A DNA stretch of 64,000 bases from Bugula neritina (taxonomy: Eukaryota; Bryozoa; Gymnolaemata; Cheilostomatida; Bugulidae): positions 17,182,222-17,246,221 of the forward strand of contig OZ037766.1 of the NCBI GenBank assembly GCA_964035545.1, written 5' to 3'. The notes below the pieces were generated by a model. The model did not search any database. It was not told the origin of the DNA and was given only the letters and a program-made list of their open reading frames with translations. The position numbers and the translations under genes are program-made. This document shows positions 29,601-44,600 of the stretch, in pieces. Within the stretch, counting starts at the first letter, position 1. Every line of letters begins with the position of its first letter.

Positions 29601-32600
29601 ACTTTTGGGCTACACAGCTTAGTGGATGACTACGGTAGCATTTCAACAAAGGCTGCAGAGTTTCTGAAAAGAATTCTTGTGTTGATGACGGAGTTACCAG
29701 TGTCAAAAATGTATAAGAAGCTAAAGAGTTGACTGAGGCTGCAACCAAGATATGTTCTACAGGCAATGTTGGGTTACACAAATTCTTATCCAATAACAAG
29801 GAAGTTCTGTTTTCTGTTCCCGAACCTGAGCGCTCAAAGTCCACTAAAAACTTTGACCTTGTATATGACCTGCTTCCACAGAAGCGCACGCTAGGCATGG
29901 GCCATGGGCAAGCAAATATTGCAAAGAGTGGCTGCCTGAGAATTATCCCGGAATCAACTCTTACCTCCAGAAGAAAACATTGAAATGGATTAAATAGCTT
30001 CAAGATGTGAAGGACCTGGCCAAAATTAAAATTGGAAGATGCTTTAAGCCAGCCAGGGCTATAAACTCAGTAGAACTACACCATTTCAGTGATGCAAACC
30101 AAGTTGGATATGGAGCCTGCTCGTACATGTGACAGATATCAGAAGATGGAAGAGTAATTTGCAATTTACTCTTTTCAAAAGCTAGAGTAGCACCGCTGAA
30201 GAAAAGTACTACAATACCCAGACTAGAACTCTAAGGAGCCCTCACTGCAGTTAAAATAGCCAATACTTTGAAGAAAGAACTAAATATAAAGTTTGACAGT
30301 AAGACATTTTGGTCTGATTCACAAATCGCACTAAGATACAAAAGGAATGAGAGCAAAGGCTTCCACACGTTTGTGGACAACCATGTCTCAGAAATCAAAC
30401 AGTCGACCACGTCAGAACAATGGCAGCATGTGGCCACTGCTGACAATCCAGCTGACCTAGCTTCTAGAGAATGCTGGAGAAATGAATTGGTGAATGACAA
30501 ATGGAGAATGGGACCTGAGTTTTTACCAAATTTGAAACTCACGGAATATATTAGAAGAAACGAGGTTAGAATTAGTATTGATGATGATGACAAAGAAGTT
30601 CGAAAAGTCACTTGTCTACCACAACTGAAAGAAACATGTCGACAAGATTCGACAGGTACAGTGACATATGAAAACACTTGTGAGAAGTATAGCTATCTTA
30701 AAAGCTTGCATAAGAGAAAAGAAGAAACATCCATCAAACCGGGCTTGGAAGATCCTAGTTAGAACAGTCATTGACCTTGAGGATGCAGAGGAACTCATTA
30801 TTAAAGAAGTTCAAGAAGCCGCATATACAGCAAGAAAAAGGAACCAAAACTCATTAAACTTAGCCAAAAACTTGATGCCTCGGGAATTTTACGGGTAGGA
30901 GGAAGAGCAAGGAATGCTGCTAATTGAACGCCCTTGCCCATTGGCTGTGACTTTATGCTTTGGCAGCCTGGATGTTGAACTTTGAACAAACAGCTAGTAG
31001 TAATAGTAGCGAGCTAGCGCTACAAATATTATCGCAGCAATTAGAGTGGATTACAATATACCTAATACAGTCAATAAACTTTTGAAGATGTTCAACAGCT
31101 ACTGACAGACCAACAAATAATTCTCTTAGGCTGTATTCAGAAGATTTCTATATTTATTCATTCAAACATTTATTTTGGTCTACAGTTTTGTAAAATATAA
31201 TTTTTTCACACATCTGCATAACTTTGTTTTTATTTTTGTATAAATAGCTTAGTCCTACAATTACTCTGCATGGTTATGGTGCATGCAATATGTCGATTCA
31301 TATTGAACATATGTTTATATAAATGACTGCATTTTAATTTGAGATTATAGCGTCTTGCAGTTTTTAAATTCAGTATCAGCATAGAATTTTAGGTAAGAGA
31401 CAATTACTTTTGATATTTTAGCAAATATCTTTTTAAATAGCTAGGTAAAGTTGAATACTATTTTGCACAATTCATCTTATCAGCACAGAATTCCAATCTA
31501 GAAACAACTCTTTTTGAGTGGCCACCTAGTAAAGTGTTATAAGTCAATTTTCTGAGCACTTTTTGTGAGGTTACTTTTAGACTATTATAACTATTTAGCA
31601 ATGAATACAAAAGTTGTATAGGTATATATCATAATATTACTATATATGGTGCCAAAATAAAAATAGTGTTTTACTGGGAAGCATCTATCTGGGATGAAAC
31701 ATGGAGCAAATAAACTCCGGTCGCAGTTGTGTGCAACACTTCCTGGGTTTAGTGTTTTAACAGATTGTGGTTCGACTAGGGCTTTTTATGGAAAAGGAAA
31801 GCGCACAGCCTACTCTCTTTTGAAAAAATATTCAGCTGTATGGAAAGCTTTGAACAGCTTGGGAAGTATTTCAAGCTGCCAGCCATTACAGCTGCTCAAG
31901 TAGAACAATTTGTCTGTAAACTTTATGGAGCTGGAGCAGAAAATTCAAATATAGATGATGTCCTATACACTGCATTTTGTTCCCCATCAAAAATAACTCA
32001 ATACAGTTTGCCTCCAACAAAAGATGAATTAATACTGCACATAAAAAGAGAAAATTACCAGGCAACCTTTTGGAGAAGGGCGACAACAGCCTATAATGAT
32101 GCACCACCCCCAGAACATCATGGGTGGATTGTTGAGAATGATGGCAGCATTAATATAAAGTGGATGACTCAAGCACCTAAACATGTATATTGCAAAGTTC
32201 AAATTGCTCCTGTAACACAGGTTGCAGCACATCAAGATGTGGATGTCAGAAGTCTCAAATTCAGTGCATGCACTGATGTTTGTCAATGTAAGGATTGTTT
32301 GAAAAGAAGCGCTACATTGGGGAAGGAGAAGCTGAGAAAATGATGGTGAAAATACTTTTCCATAATAAAGCACTATTTTTGAACATTTGTTATATATTTT
32401 GCTGCCAACAATTTGATTTTGATTATCCCTTATACTTCTGTTTCTCTAAATAATTTTACAGAATTTTGTAAATTTTTGCAGATGTTTAACAGCTATACTG
32501 ATAGACTAGCAAATGATTCACTTGGCCTGTGCTCAAAAGATTTCAATATTTATTCATTTCAACATTTATTTTGTACTATAATTTTATAAATATAGTTTTT

Positions 32601-35600
32601 CACACATAAACATAACTTTGCTTTCATTTTTGTATAAATAGCTTAGTCATACAATTATTTTGCATGCTTATACTGCATGCATTATGTCGATTCATAACAC
32701 ACATATGCTTATATAAATAACTTGGTTTTAACTTGAGATAGAGTCTTGCAGTTTTTAAATTCAGTATCAGCATAGAATTCTAGATAAGAGGCAATTATTT
32801 TTGGTATTTCAGCAAACATTGTTTTCTTCAAGATAGCAGAGTAAAATTGAATACCATTTTGCACAATCCACATTTCTTTTTATTACCCATCCAAGATGTC
32901 AATTTGATTTTTACAATAATTTGAGTTTGGGTAGAGATAGAATTCTAGAGTTTGTAAATTCAGAAGCAGCACAAAATTTTGATCTAGAAACAATTTTTTT
33001 GAATGACCACCTAGTAAAGTGTAATAAACCAATTTTTTGAGCACTTTTTGGGAGGTTACTTCTATACTGATTTGCTCTTTTACATATATACGAAATCCAC
33101 CTTGTTACAATGGCAACCAGGATATAAACTGTAAATCACGCATGTAAATCAATATCTGTGACTGGAATATTACTACTCTGGGAAATTTGTAACTATGGCT
33201 GTCTCTCTGGACACTAGTACAAGCAACAAGCAACACTTTTTCTGTGTCCATAGATCCCTTAACTGTTGGACAGAGGTGGAAGAAATGGAAGAGGGTGTTT
33301 GAGTACTTTGTTGTGTGGTGTTACAAATGCTGCTTAAAAAACGAACTGCAATTAAACATAGCAGGTGAAGTACAGGACATATTTGATGGGCAGTCGTGGT
33401 TGGATATGTTTCCTGAGTGCTTTGCTGATGTTGGTCTGTTGAGGATTTGCTGCTCTCGTTGCACATAGATCCTAATGCCAAGCCGGTTGCTCAACCAGTA
33501 AGACACATGCCATTTGGTCATAAAAATAAAGCTAAGGCTAAACTTGATGAAACTGCTTGCTGCTGATATCATTGAGAGTTGAGGGTCCTACACCTTGGGT
33601 TAGTCCTATTGTTACTGTTCCTAAGGATGGTGATGATGTACGTCTATGTGTAGACAGACATGAGACAAGCAAAGAAAACAATCATTAGGGAAAGGCATAC
33701 AATTCCTACATTCAAAGAGTTCATGTACAATCTCAATGGTACTAAAGTGTTTAGCAAAGTAGATTTGATACTTGGCTATCATCAGTTAGAACTCGATGAC
33801 GCTTTTAGGGCTATCACAACATTTGTTAGACTATTTGGAGAATTCAGGTACAAGAAACTTAATTTTGGGGTAGCATATGCTAGTGAAATTTATCAATATC
33901 TTATACAGAGATCTATAGCAGATTTGGAGGGTTGCCAGAATTATGCAGATTATATTGCTATATATGACAGAAACAAACAAGAACGTGAGGCTAGGCTTAG
34001 AGCATTTTTCAAACACATGAGTGAACTATGGTTGACAATGAATGCTAAAAAGTGCAAATTTGGCTGTAGCAAGATTGCATATGTAGACTATGATATTTCT
34101 GACAAAGGTACATCAGTAAATGACAAAAAGGTCAAAGCAATAGTGCAGACTAGGGTTCCAAAGGATGTTACAGAGCTGCATAGTTTTCTAGGTCTTGTGA
34201 ATTTTGTAGGTAAATTTATTTTCAATTTGTCTACATTTGCTGAGCCTCTGCTGAGTTTAGTAAAAAAGCAAATATGTTTTAGTAGTCAAGGGAGTAGCAA
34301 GCTGCCTTTGATAAAATTAAGTCTATAATGGCTCGTAAGCCACTCGCATACTATGTAATAGAGCATCTACCAATGATAACAAAAGCAACCAGAATCATAG
34401 GTCACATGACTTTCCAGCAATTATTATGATGACTATCATATATATAACAGCACAGCTCTATGGTGTGTTGTAGTTTAATATTGTTGTTTATGCATATACG
34501 TAGCTACGGGTCTATATGATTAAGCACTGATAGCAGCTGTAGAGCTGAACAATAACATATATAGCCATATAGGTTTTAACTAAGTAAGATAGCTATAAGC
34601 AGCCTAGAATATAAAGAACCCCGAGGGGCTGATCATTTAGAGCTTGACTAACTGGTGAGTAACACTTATATAACATAACTTAATTCGTTTTTAATGGAGC
34701 ATGCAGAATGAGCGAAAAGCACAAAATTAAATAAAATTAGTGTATAAATTACATGTTTACACTAATTCTATTGAGGTTATGAGAAAACTTTAAAGAGGCC
34801 CTCATTAAAATCATATCTTATAGTTTGAATTTTGCAAGAATATACGTATTATCTAAGGATTAAATGAGTTATGGGTCACCGAAACCATGTTTTTTGTGCA
34901 GAATTTCACAGTTTTTTGGAGAATAAAATGAAGCAAATTGAATAAAAAATTTGAAAAAAAAGGCTCCAATAAAGCTGAAAAAGATATACGAAGTGATTTG
35001 TGAATTGAGTTTAAAGTCTCAGTGGGCACTATTCCTTTTATATTAAAAATGGAATAGTGAAAACATTGAAAGCAGAAGAATGACCTTACCTCAAACTGTG
35101 TAAATGACTTCATAAAGATTCTAATAAGCTGATTTCTAGGTTCAAGCAAAATTATTCAAGAGCCTTGTGGCAACTATACCGATTTTAGCAAGAAAGTGCC
35201 TATATGCATGATTTTTAACCCCTGCCTTTCAACAAAAAAATAGAAAATATGACCTTTCTATCTGTGTTTATGAACTGTATCACAAATAATTTTTAATCAA
35301 ATGTGTGTGTCACAGTGACTAGGAAGTTGCTTGTACAGCCTTTGTAATTTGTCATGTTTGACTTTTTTGATGACAATATCTGTATAAAAACATTACATAT
35401 TGGCAAGCCTTCAACGGCTATAAAACACTGGTTCATGCAAAAGAATGCCATGAACAAAGGCTTTAGACCATTTTACTTATGCAGGGCTTTATTAGGATGT
35501 ATGTTGGTAAGTTGTTTTTAACAATAAAGATACATCTACTAGAGAATTGTTATATGATCGAATATTGACAAGCTACTGAAAAACGCTGGCAGGTACTAGA

Positions 35601-38600
35601 ACCACCCAATGAAATTGGCCACATGATGCTATTGACAAGTTGAAGACAAACACCAACACGAGGCACTCTGCAGTTAGAGCCAATGCCATAGGTTGACATT
35701 ACACGGTGCAGCCGGCAGGAGGCTAATCTTTCCAAGTTAAAGTTCTATATTGGTGATTTTAAGTGTTAGAATTTCGAGAAACAGAGATACATATTCAGTG
35801 CGAGAGCTTAAAGAAACTAATAAAATCAAAGAGGGGTTTAGTGCCACAAGTGAGTAAGAAACAAACGCCAACATTGGAGCACTTGGTGAAAGTTCAAACA
35901 AAATTTTCATTTTGAAATAATATACTGATATAGATTTAAGGGTAGAGCAAAGTTGCTGGCTTCAATGATTGCTATCGGCCCAAAAGGTAGCCCTAGACCT
36001 AACCTCAAATGTGATTATAAGATGAACACTAGAGATGTTAGATTCAATGAATGACTATATAGTCGAGAAGAGTGCAGACCAAGTAAAACACCTTCAGTGC
36101 TCAGAGAAGACCCACCCTTGACAGCTTCTGTGTAAAAATGGGTAATAGTGAAGTGAGTAGGAAAAGGAAGCACCTGTTCCTATTATATGACACTAAGACA
36201 GATGATGTATTCTATGAGTCTTAAGACAATTTCAGTCCTTTAGAGAAGAAAACAAAATCAGAAAGTGAAGAACAAGCAGTTGGCGAGGCCTCCGCCTATG
36301 CAACAAGATAATGGAATACCTGAAGACCTAATAGAAAGCACTTCTGGCAACAGTGACATTCTTGATGTCACTAGGCCAGGCCGTAAAATTCGAGCCCCCA
36401 GAACCGTAATATGGTGTATTATTAATGCATTTGTGCTCATTTATGGAGACGGAGAGATGGCTAGAAAACTGGACAAGCCAGGAGATAGTACAGTGACAAG
36501 AAACCAGTTTGTCCTGGTAGAAAAAAAGCGATGACGGTGAAAAAAGATGCCTATGACTGCTGAACCTGAGACTACAGGATTCGCGATAAAATGATAAGTA
36601 AAAAATTGATAAAAGGTGTATGGAAAACCTAGTGCAACATACTGCCGCTTATGCCGCGAGATGAGAGACCATTCAGCAGCAGATTGTGAGCAGAATAAAT
36701 TCTATAACTGTTGCCAAGAATGCCACTTTGCTAAAAACTGCACCACCAACTTGCCGTTTCTGCAATAAACAGGATCACACCTTGGAGAGATGTGCTCAAG
36801 GCAGCTCACTCTATGGTGCTAAGAGGCGACGATCAGATGCCATGGGGTAGACAAAGCTGGCAGCCGCCGTAACCCTGCCCTGTACTTACAGGCAGTAATG
36901 AAGAAAACGAGACTGGCTGAAGCTGCGCCACTTCCGGGAATGAGCCTCAACAGCATGATCTCTTTTCAGAAAAACATAAGAGTATAGACTGAGAGTCATA
37001 TGACTAAGAGTTTTAAGACATAGCGGAAAAAAGAACAGAACTGCACTGACGGGAAGTCGATTTGAGGCAAGAGCTGGTCGAGAAGATGATGCTGTATATG
37101 CAGGAGGCACTATCGTTGATTAAAAACCAACGCTCATCGGTGACAGATGCTGTCTCCAAGAGTGCATCGACGATACTTGCAGGTAACCTAACTGGCCAGC
37201 ATGCATGCTCAAGAAGGACCCCTGCTGCTTTCACGCTAGGTGCATCAGTGACAATTTGGACAACCTGGCTCTCTTGGATGAACTGATAAACTGTTGCTCT
37301 ACTGGCTGGGAACCGAGCGGAGTCCGTGCAGACCCTCGAACTTTCTGTTGATGAGCAGATATGTGAGAGGCTAAGCCTTGAAAAGAGTACCTGTTTGGCT
37401 AACCAAACAGGAATGAAACCTTCAAAAGAGACAGAAGTTGCTGACCACAAAAGGACTCAAAACTGTATCAGCCAGACTGCAAACAGATATGGCACTTATG
37501 CTGCTCTCAAGATACTCTCTGGAATAAAATATGAGACTGGAAATTTTAAGAGTTAATTGCCCTAGTAATGTTATAGCCTTAAAACTTCCTTTAGACTCTT
37601 TGTTTACAATATCAAGCAACATTTGAGCATAATTAAAATACTATATGTTATTACACCTGCCTATTACAATGAGGTGAATATCTAATAGCTTTGTTGTAGC
37701 TTGAATTCTGTAACTCCAACAGAGTCACAACACTCCTTAAAAACCTCGGTAAAGTTAGTGCAAGCCAAGATGTGTCTGGAAAAATCATGGGCACGTAAGT
37801 TGAAAAGAATCATAATGACAACCAGTGATCAGAGAGAAAGACGGAAAAAGTTATTTATCTCGGGCCTCCTACGATGGTAAAACCGAACAAATGGCATTCA
37901 GAAAATTAAAGCGATCTGAAAGTTGGTGATGTAGTTTGCCAAACATTTCCAGGAATTGATGGTAGAGTCAGAAAAGTTGTAATACAATACAAAACATTCA
38001 AAGTAGGCTCAACAGTGGGGGATTGTACAGGGTGCAAATTTGAATGGTGAGGTCAGTAACCTAATCGAAATACAATCTCAACCTTTCATTTGAGAGATAA
38101 ACAAACTAAGACTTATACTTTAACATGCGAAAACACAATGGTTTTAACAAAACAAGTGAAAAGACTAACAAAAAGAATCTCCAATAGAGTCAGACATCCT
38201 CATAATCAGACTCTATTAAAAAAAAACTGAGTCAGCATAAGCTTTACCAACTAATTGTAAAAAAAGACCTGCACATTTTACTAGTAGACGGACATCAAAA
38301 GTTGAAAGAAAAAGCAGCTTATAAAAAAGTTGAAGTTTTCAAGATTTTCACCAATACAAACGAAAGAACTAATCTCTATACTGTTTTATTACCTACAAGT
38401 TACCTATATTTTCCAGCAAGATGAAACTTAATATTGTATCAACAACATATTTCGGTTTACTACGAATAAATATTGTACGCCTAGCTTTGCTAAAATATGT
38501 TTGGATTGAGAAAATTAAAAAATTGTGTAAGGCCCAGTGTAGCGTATAGCTACTCAAATTTAATTTGAAATATTTTGAATGGAAATCATAAAAAATAATG

Positions 38601-41600
38601 AACAAAATTATTAATACATAATTTCAAGGGTGTTCTACCCATACATACTATATTTATTTTAGCCAGACAATTACTTGAAACATGCATTCGAGGCTGTCTA
38701 TGCTAGGCTGCTCTTAGTAGATGATTTGAACATGCATCGTCGACAGAGGCAAGCACCAAAATAAGTTCAGATAATGGCTACTCTTATTTTGTAAAAGTAT
38801 TTTACTATCAACACTAAATAGAGTGTTTAGTATTGAAAAAATATAATGAACATAGTGCAAACCAGACCTGGCAACTTACTAAAGTATATAGAATGAAATC
38901 GAACTTAAGAATTTCATAAATATTATATCAATATGGTGTGTACCAAAATTTATTAAGCGTGCATGTGTTATAAGCTGGCAAAGGTTTGAACCTCGCTAAA
39001 ACTTTTCAAAAGAGTAATTATGCCGAGAACAGTTTTTTTGTGCAAGAGTAACAGCAGTTTTGAAAAAAACAAAGGATGTCATACACAAATAGAGTTTGAA
39101 CAAACATGACACCTTGCTGTAACCCCACTAATACAAATAGAAAAAAGAATGTAACTGAAAAACTGGAAAAAAACCATGTTGTCGCTTTTAGTTAGTATGA
39201 TAGTTAAACTGTAATTTTTCTCACTTTTAGAATCATCTTTAACATAGAAGTATAAAAAGTAGTAAAAAAACATATAAGCATACCATACATTCATTATGAC
39301 AGCATTTTAGCAACTTAAATTGAAAAATGGGCAACATTAATATGCTCAACCTCTCCAAAGCTGCTTATAATTTTCCTCTCAGAGTTTTAAGAAAGCTCAA
39401 GTAAATGTCTAAAAACAAGCTAATTCGGACAATAGTGAGTTTGATTACATTGCAATAGTTGCGCCTAGAGGCAGTATCTGCTTCCTTTCAACTAGAATGG
39501 GAGGTAGAGCCTCAGATAACTATATTATAGTGAATGACTCTGGGTTCTTAAGCTCCATAAACCCAGCTGATGTAGTCATGGCAGATAAAGGATTTATGAT
39601 TGAGGATTAGCTAATAGGCGCTGAAGCCAAATTAGCCATACCTTCTGGGAAGATAGGCCATTCTCAAATGACTAGAATGTAGTTAGCACAAATTAAACTA
39701 TTTGCTAACCTTCATATTTATGTCCAAAAAGCTATTATTCAAATAAAAGGATTTACTATCATCAATTGTTTTGGAGATGTAAACTCAGTGTTGGAAACCT
39801 CTTAAGATATAATTATGATAGTCTGCTGCACTCTCTGTAGCCTGGAGCCACCCTTTGCAACTGTCAAAGTTTTGAACTGGCAATATTCCTATTTTGCTTT
39901 GAAAAACACATTACCACAAACAGGTCAAAATGAAGTGTTTTACAACTAAACTTATAGTACACAAATTTTACAAGTACCTAAACAAAATAAAAGACCTATT
40001 GGCCAAAGTAGCATAGGTCACAAAACTACTAATAATAACTTCAACTCTGTTGATACAACAAAATATACCCAGGTGATCAACCACAATACTAGCAGTCATG
40101 GGCTTACATAAGAAGTTAACAGAATGAGATTTTCACTAGAACAGCACACAAAATTTTGTCAAACCTTCCGTGTTTGACAGAAACATGCTCAAGTTTTTTT
40201 TTATCAAGAAGTCATCCTTGAAACATATTTTCAAGGCCAGCAGCTTTCAAACAAAGAAAATGCATTAAAGGTCACTTCACAACTAATAAAAATGAGAACA
40301 GCTCAAAGCTGGATGAGTTTTGAAAGAAAGAATATGGCAATGGACAAAACATAGCCAGAGCTTTCAGACAAAAACTAGAAGCTTGGCCCAAGGTCTCCCC
40401 TCCAAAGATGGTAAAAAACTTGACAAACCAAGAAAACACCCAGCCTTCACAGAGTTTTCAGTCTTTGTCTGGAAGGAAGTAGATGTTAGGGCCTTACCAT
40501 TAGCCCAGGCATGCTAGCAGAGAGGTAGAATGCTAACAAACCAAAATTACTAAAAGTTATTCAAATACCACAAATAAGGAAATTGTGATGTTCATATAAT
40601 GATATATTAGAATTATCTTCCCTATTGTATTTCATAGCTAGGAATTATCGCCTCGTATTGTATAGCATCATATGACTAGTCGCCATTACTCATTATCTAA
40701 ATATGTTTACCTGAATTTAATAAATTGCCAATAACGTTATAAAACTGGTTTAAACACAACATCTGGCGACAAGGATTGGTTTTGATATTGAATATGGTAT
40801 AGGGAAGAAAATATTGATTCTGTTGACGAGTTTGATGTGACCAAGCTCAAAGATTGGCCTATGTGGCAGCTTAGATTAATGGCATGATTGGCTGTGAACA
40901 AAATTGGCGATTAAAATAGAATTAATGCCCTGTTGGCTGTGGCAGGTGGTAACTTGGTAAACTTTCTGGTTAGTTTGTGTTATCCGGCAAATGTTACTTC
41001 TAAAGACTTGGACGCGCTAATCAAGTTGATTGATGACCAATACGGTGCAGGTGGGAATGAGATTGCTAAAAGCTACATGTTTGACGGCAGGTCACAGTAT
41101 GACACTGAACCAGTAGCATATTATGTAGCAGTTATAAGAAAAATATCTGTACATTGTAACTTTGGAAGCCAATAGAAGCAAGGAATTTGTAACAGACTTG
41201 TTTCTGGTGTCAAGGATAACAAAATATAAAATAGATTGTTATTTGAAAGAGCTGAATTGACATGGGAGAGAACAGTAGAAATTGCAGTCACCGCTGATGA
41301 GTAGAACAGCAAATAATGACAATGGTGGTATGAGTGCACAGATAATTGCTAATAGCCGTAACAGAGGCAACTTTCAAGCGTTTCAGGTATCGGGGCACTA
41401 ATTAACAACGACATCAGTGTAAATTTAGGACTTCAATTGTCCCCATTGCAATATCAAGGGAGATATTAAGAGAACGTCTTATCCAATGCAAAAAGTGCAT
41501 GGGGTAAAAAAAGAGCATCAACAGTTGATGTTACCACCACAAAGCCAAAATGGGGCACCTGGTGTTAACAGACATTCTTTTATGCATGAAAAATATTACA

Positions 41601-44600
41601 CTAATCAGAAAAGTAAAATCTCTAGGCAGCTTAACTCGCAGTGTTTTTCCTCAAATCCAAATAATGGCTGCCTGCCAGTGCAATGTGCTTAAGACGACTG
41701 ACGGCCAGGATAACCCGTACTTCTCTTTTATCGCCTTTCTGAGTATTAACTCGGAACCGCGATAACTCGGCTCTTCATCAGGCCAGTTTTTGTCTTAACA
41801 TGGCGACAAATCTCAGGTCACAGGTGACGCTCACATATAGCGGCACAGTTAAGACAACATGCGCAAATCCAGTTTGCAAGTCAGCACAAACGCGCCATCT
41901 GACACAGTACGATTCGTTCCATGAATTGGTACCCGTAGAATGTGAACTCTGTGGACAATTCACATGTAGTATATGTAAACGACCATTCGGAAAGAAAGCA
42001 GGACTCTCACTACATCTCAGGAGAGCACAAAGCGAGCTCTACCATGCGGCGGTGCCATTAGTGAAAAAGCAAAGATGGAATTACGAGACACTTTCAGAAG
42101 TGGCAAGATTTGAAATAGAATGCGAAGGAACACGAAATATTAATCAGCGGATACAGAGTAAACTACCACAGTATTTGACCGAGCAAATTAAGGGAGTGAG
42201 AAACGAAAATCCCCAATATAAAGGGATATTGAACACCATACGGAAAGAAGCAAGTAAGGACATGACGACATCTACAAGCGACGAAGAATCCACCAACACA
42301 CCAACTCAACGACGTATACTAAACTCTGACTTTGAACTCATACTTAAAAATATTGACTTTGACTTACTGTGTAGTAGATGGTGACATCAACAGACCCCAA
42401 AACTCTTATTTCAAGCCAAAGCTTTATAGATAATGTTTTCTATTCTAATTTCCCCATTAAAGGAAAACCAACATAAGGAGCAAAAGTGATCCATCAGAGA
42501 AAGGCAGTAAGAACTGGAAGGAGAATGAGAAAATAATTATATAGAAAAGTGCAAAATGGACTTAAATCTGATCAAAAAATAATAATTCAACAAATAATTG
42601 CAGGCACTCACGGGGACAAAGAGGCCGGAATACCAACTACAGCTGAGCCCTATTGGCAGAACATATTTGAGACCAAATCTATAGCAGACGATCGACATCC
42701 AGAGATACAGCAAGTTCGTAATGAGCTACTGCTGCCGATTACAACAGCTGAAGTAAAAGAAGTTTTAGGGAAGAAGGGTAAAGGCTCCCCAGGATTTGAT
42801 GGTTACACCTGGAACGACCTAAAGAGGATCAATGTGTCACTACTAGTGTCATGTTGCAACCTATGGCTGCTAAGCGGAATGACACCAACAGGAATGGCCA
42901 AAGGAATAACTACTCTCATACCGAAAGTCATCGGAACAACAAACCCAGGGGAATTCCGACCGATTACCGTAACATCAACATTCAGCAGACTTTATCACTG
43001 CATTCTAGGAGAACGATTCTCTAACATACTTCCTTATAATGACCGACAGAAAGGGTTCAAAAAAGATGATAGTTTGTATTTTAATACAAAATTACTCCAA
43101 AAGACTATCAGTGAAGCGAAGGAACATTATAAAAACTTGAAGGTAGCGTTTATAGATGTGGCTAAGGCTTTCGACAGTGTCTCACACCAAACCCTATGGG
43201 TTGCTTGCAGGAAACTGGGTGTTCCTGAGCATATTGTCGGATACCTTAGGCATTTTTATGAGAATGGAACAACTAGGCTAAAATTACCCGAAAAATTAGG
43301 GAGAGAGATCGAAATAAACCGCGGGATCAAACAGGGCGACCCCCTCTCAGTACATCTTTTTAACGCAGTTATGGAGCTCTGTACCAAAAAACTGGACAAC
43401 AATATAAATTATGAATTCAAAAATGGAGCCACGATTACTTTTATGGCATACGCTGACGACATAATTCTCTTCAGTAAGACAGAATCAGGCCTGCAACATA
43501 ATTTCAAAATTCTCGAGGAACAATTAGCCCTATGCGGGTTAAAGATCAACTATAAGAAAAGTGCAACTCTGGGCATAAACAGCAAAAGAAAGAAGTGGGT
43601 TTGCAAACCCTAAATCAATACTCAAAAACGATCAAGGCACAATTACAGCATTAATGATTAGCGACACCTATAAATATCTTGGTGTGAAGATTGGTGCTCT
43701 GGGAGCTATACATACACCTTAGGAGGACTTTATAAAAGCGATGGAAAACATAACTAAAGCCCCACTTAAACCCCAACAGAGATTGAAAATTTTGAGAGAT
43801 CATCTAATACCGGAATTATTACACCAGCTTGTTATCTCTACAATACGCAGTGAGAGCCTCAAGCATCTAGATGCACTGACTAGGGCGTACATGAAACGAT
43901 CGCTCAAGATCAAGATAAATTGCTCCAAAGCAATCTTTCATGCAGCTACCGAGGATGGCGGACTTGGAATCCCATCTTTCCTGTACCAAGTGCCGCTACT
44001 GAGATATTCAAGAAATTGTAGGTTTTTAATATACGACGACCCGCTTACTATTGTTATCAATGACAACTTACCGACCCCAGCACCAACATTCATGGGGACG
44101 CCAATAACATTCAAGGAGGATATCAAGGTACATTTTAGTAATCAACAGATTACTGTAGACAGTAACATTGAGCACATGACAATGCCTGCTGGGGCATTAC
44201 ATAAGCTTGAAAAGCTTTTGTTAAATAATTACAGCATTAATTGTATTCTCATAAATATGTTCGCTACATTGGTGCGATTAGATGATATACAGCGATTTTG
44301 GCTACCACAAAAAAGCTATCTTTTTAGACTATTAAAAACCCAATGCTTTCTGTTATTCATTCTCTTTCATTCAGTCTGTGATAATAAATACACACCTCTA
44401 TATAGAAACACAACAATGCCTATGGAAGTTGACACTGGTTCTTGTATTAACCGTAATTACTAGTGCAGATGATATATATTTTTCTAGAATACCTTTAAAA
44501 CTTGATGGTTTAATATTTAGGAGCTCGCCTGGTGACAATGATGGTGATTTTGGGAAAAATCACGGTACGAGCGAAACATGGCAACCAGGTGCATAGTCTA

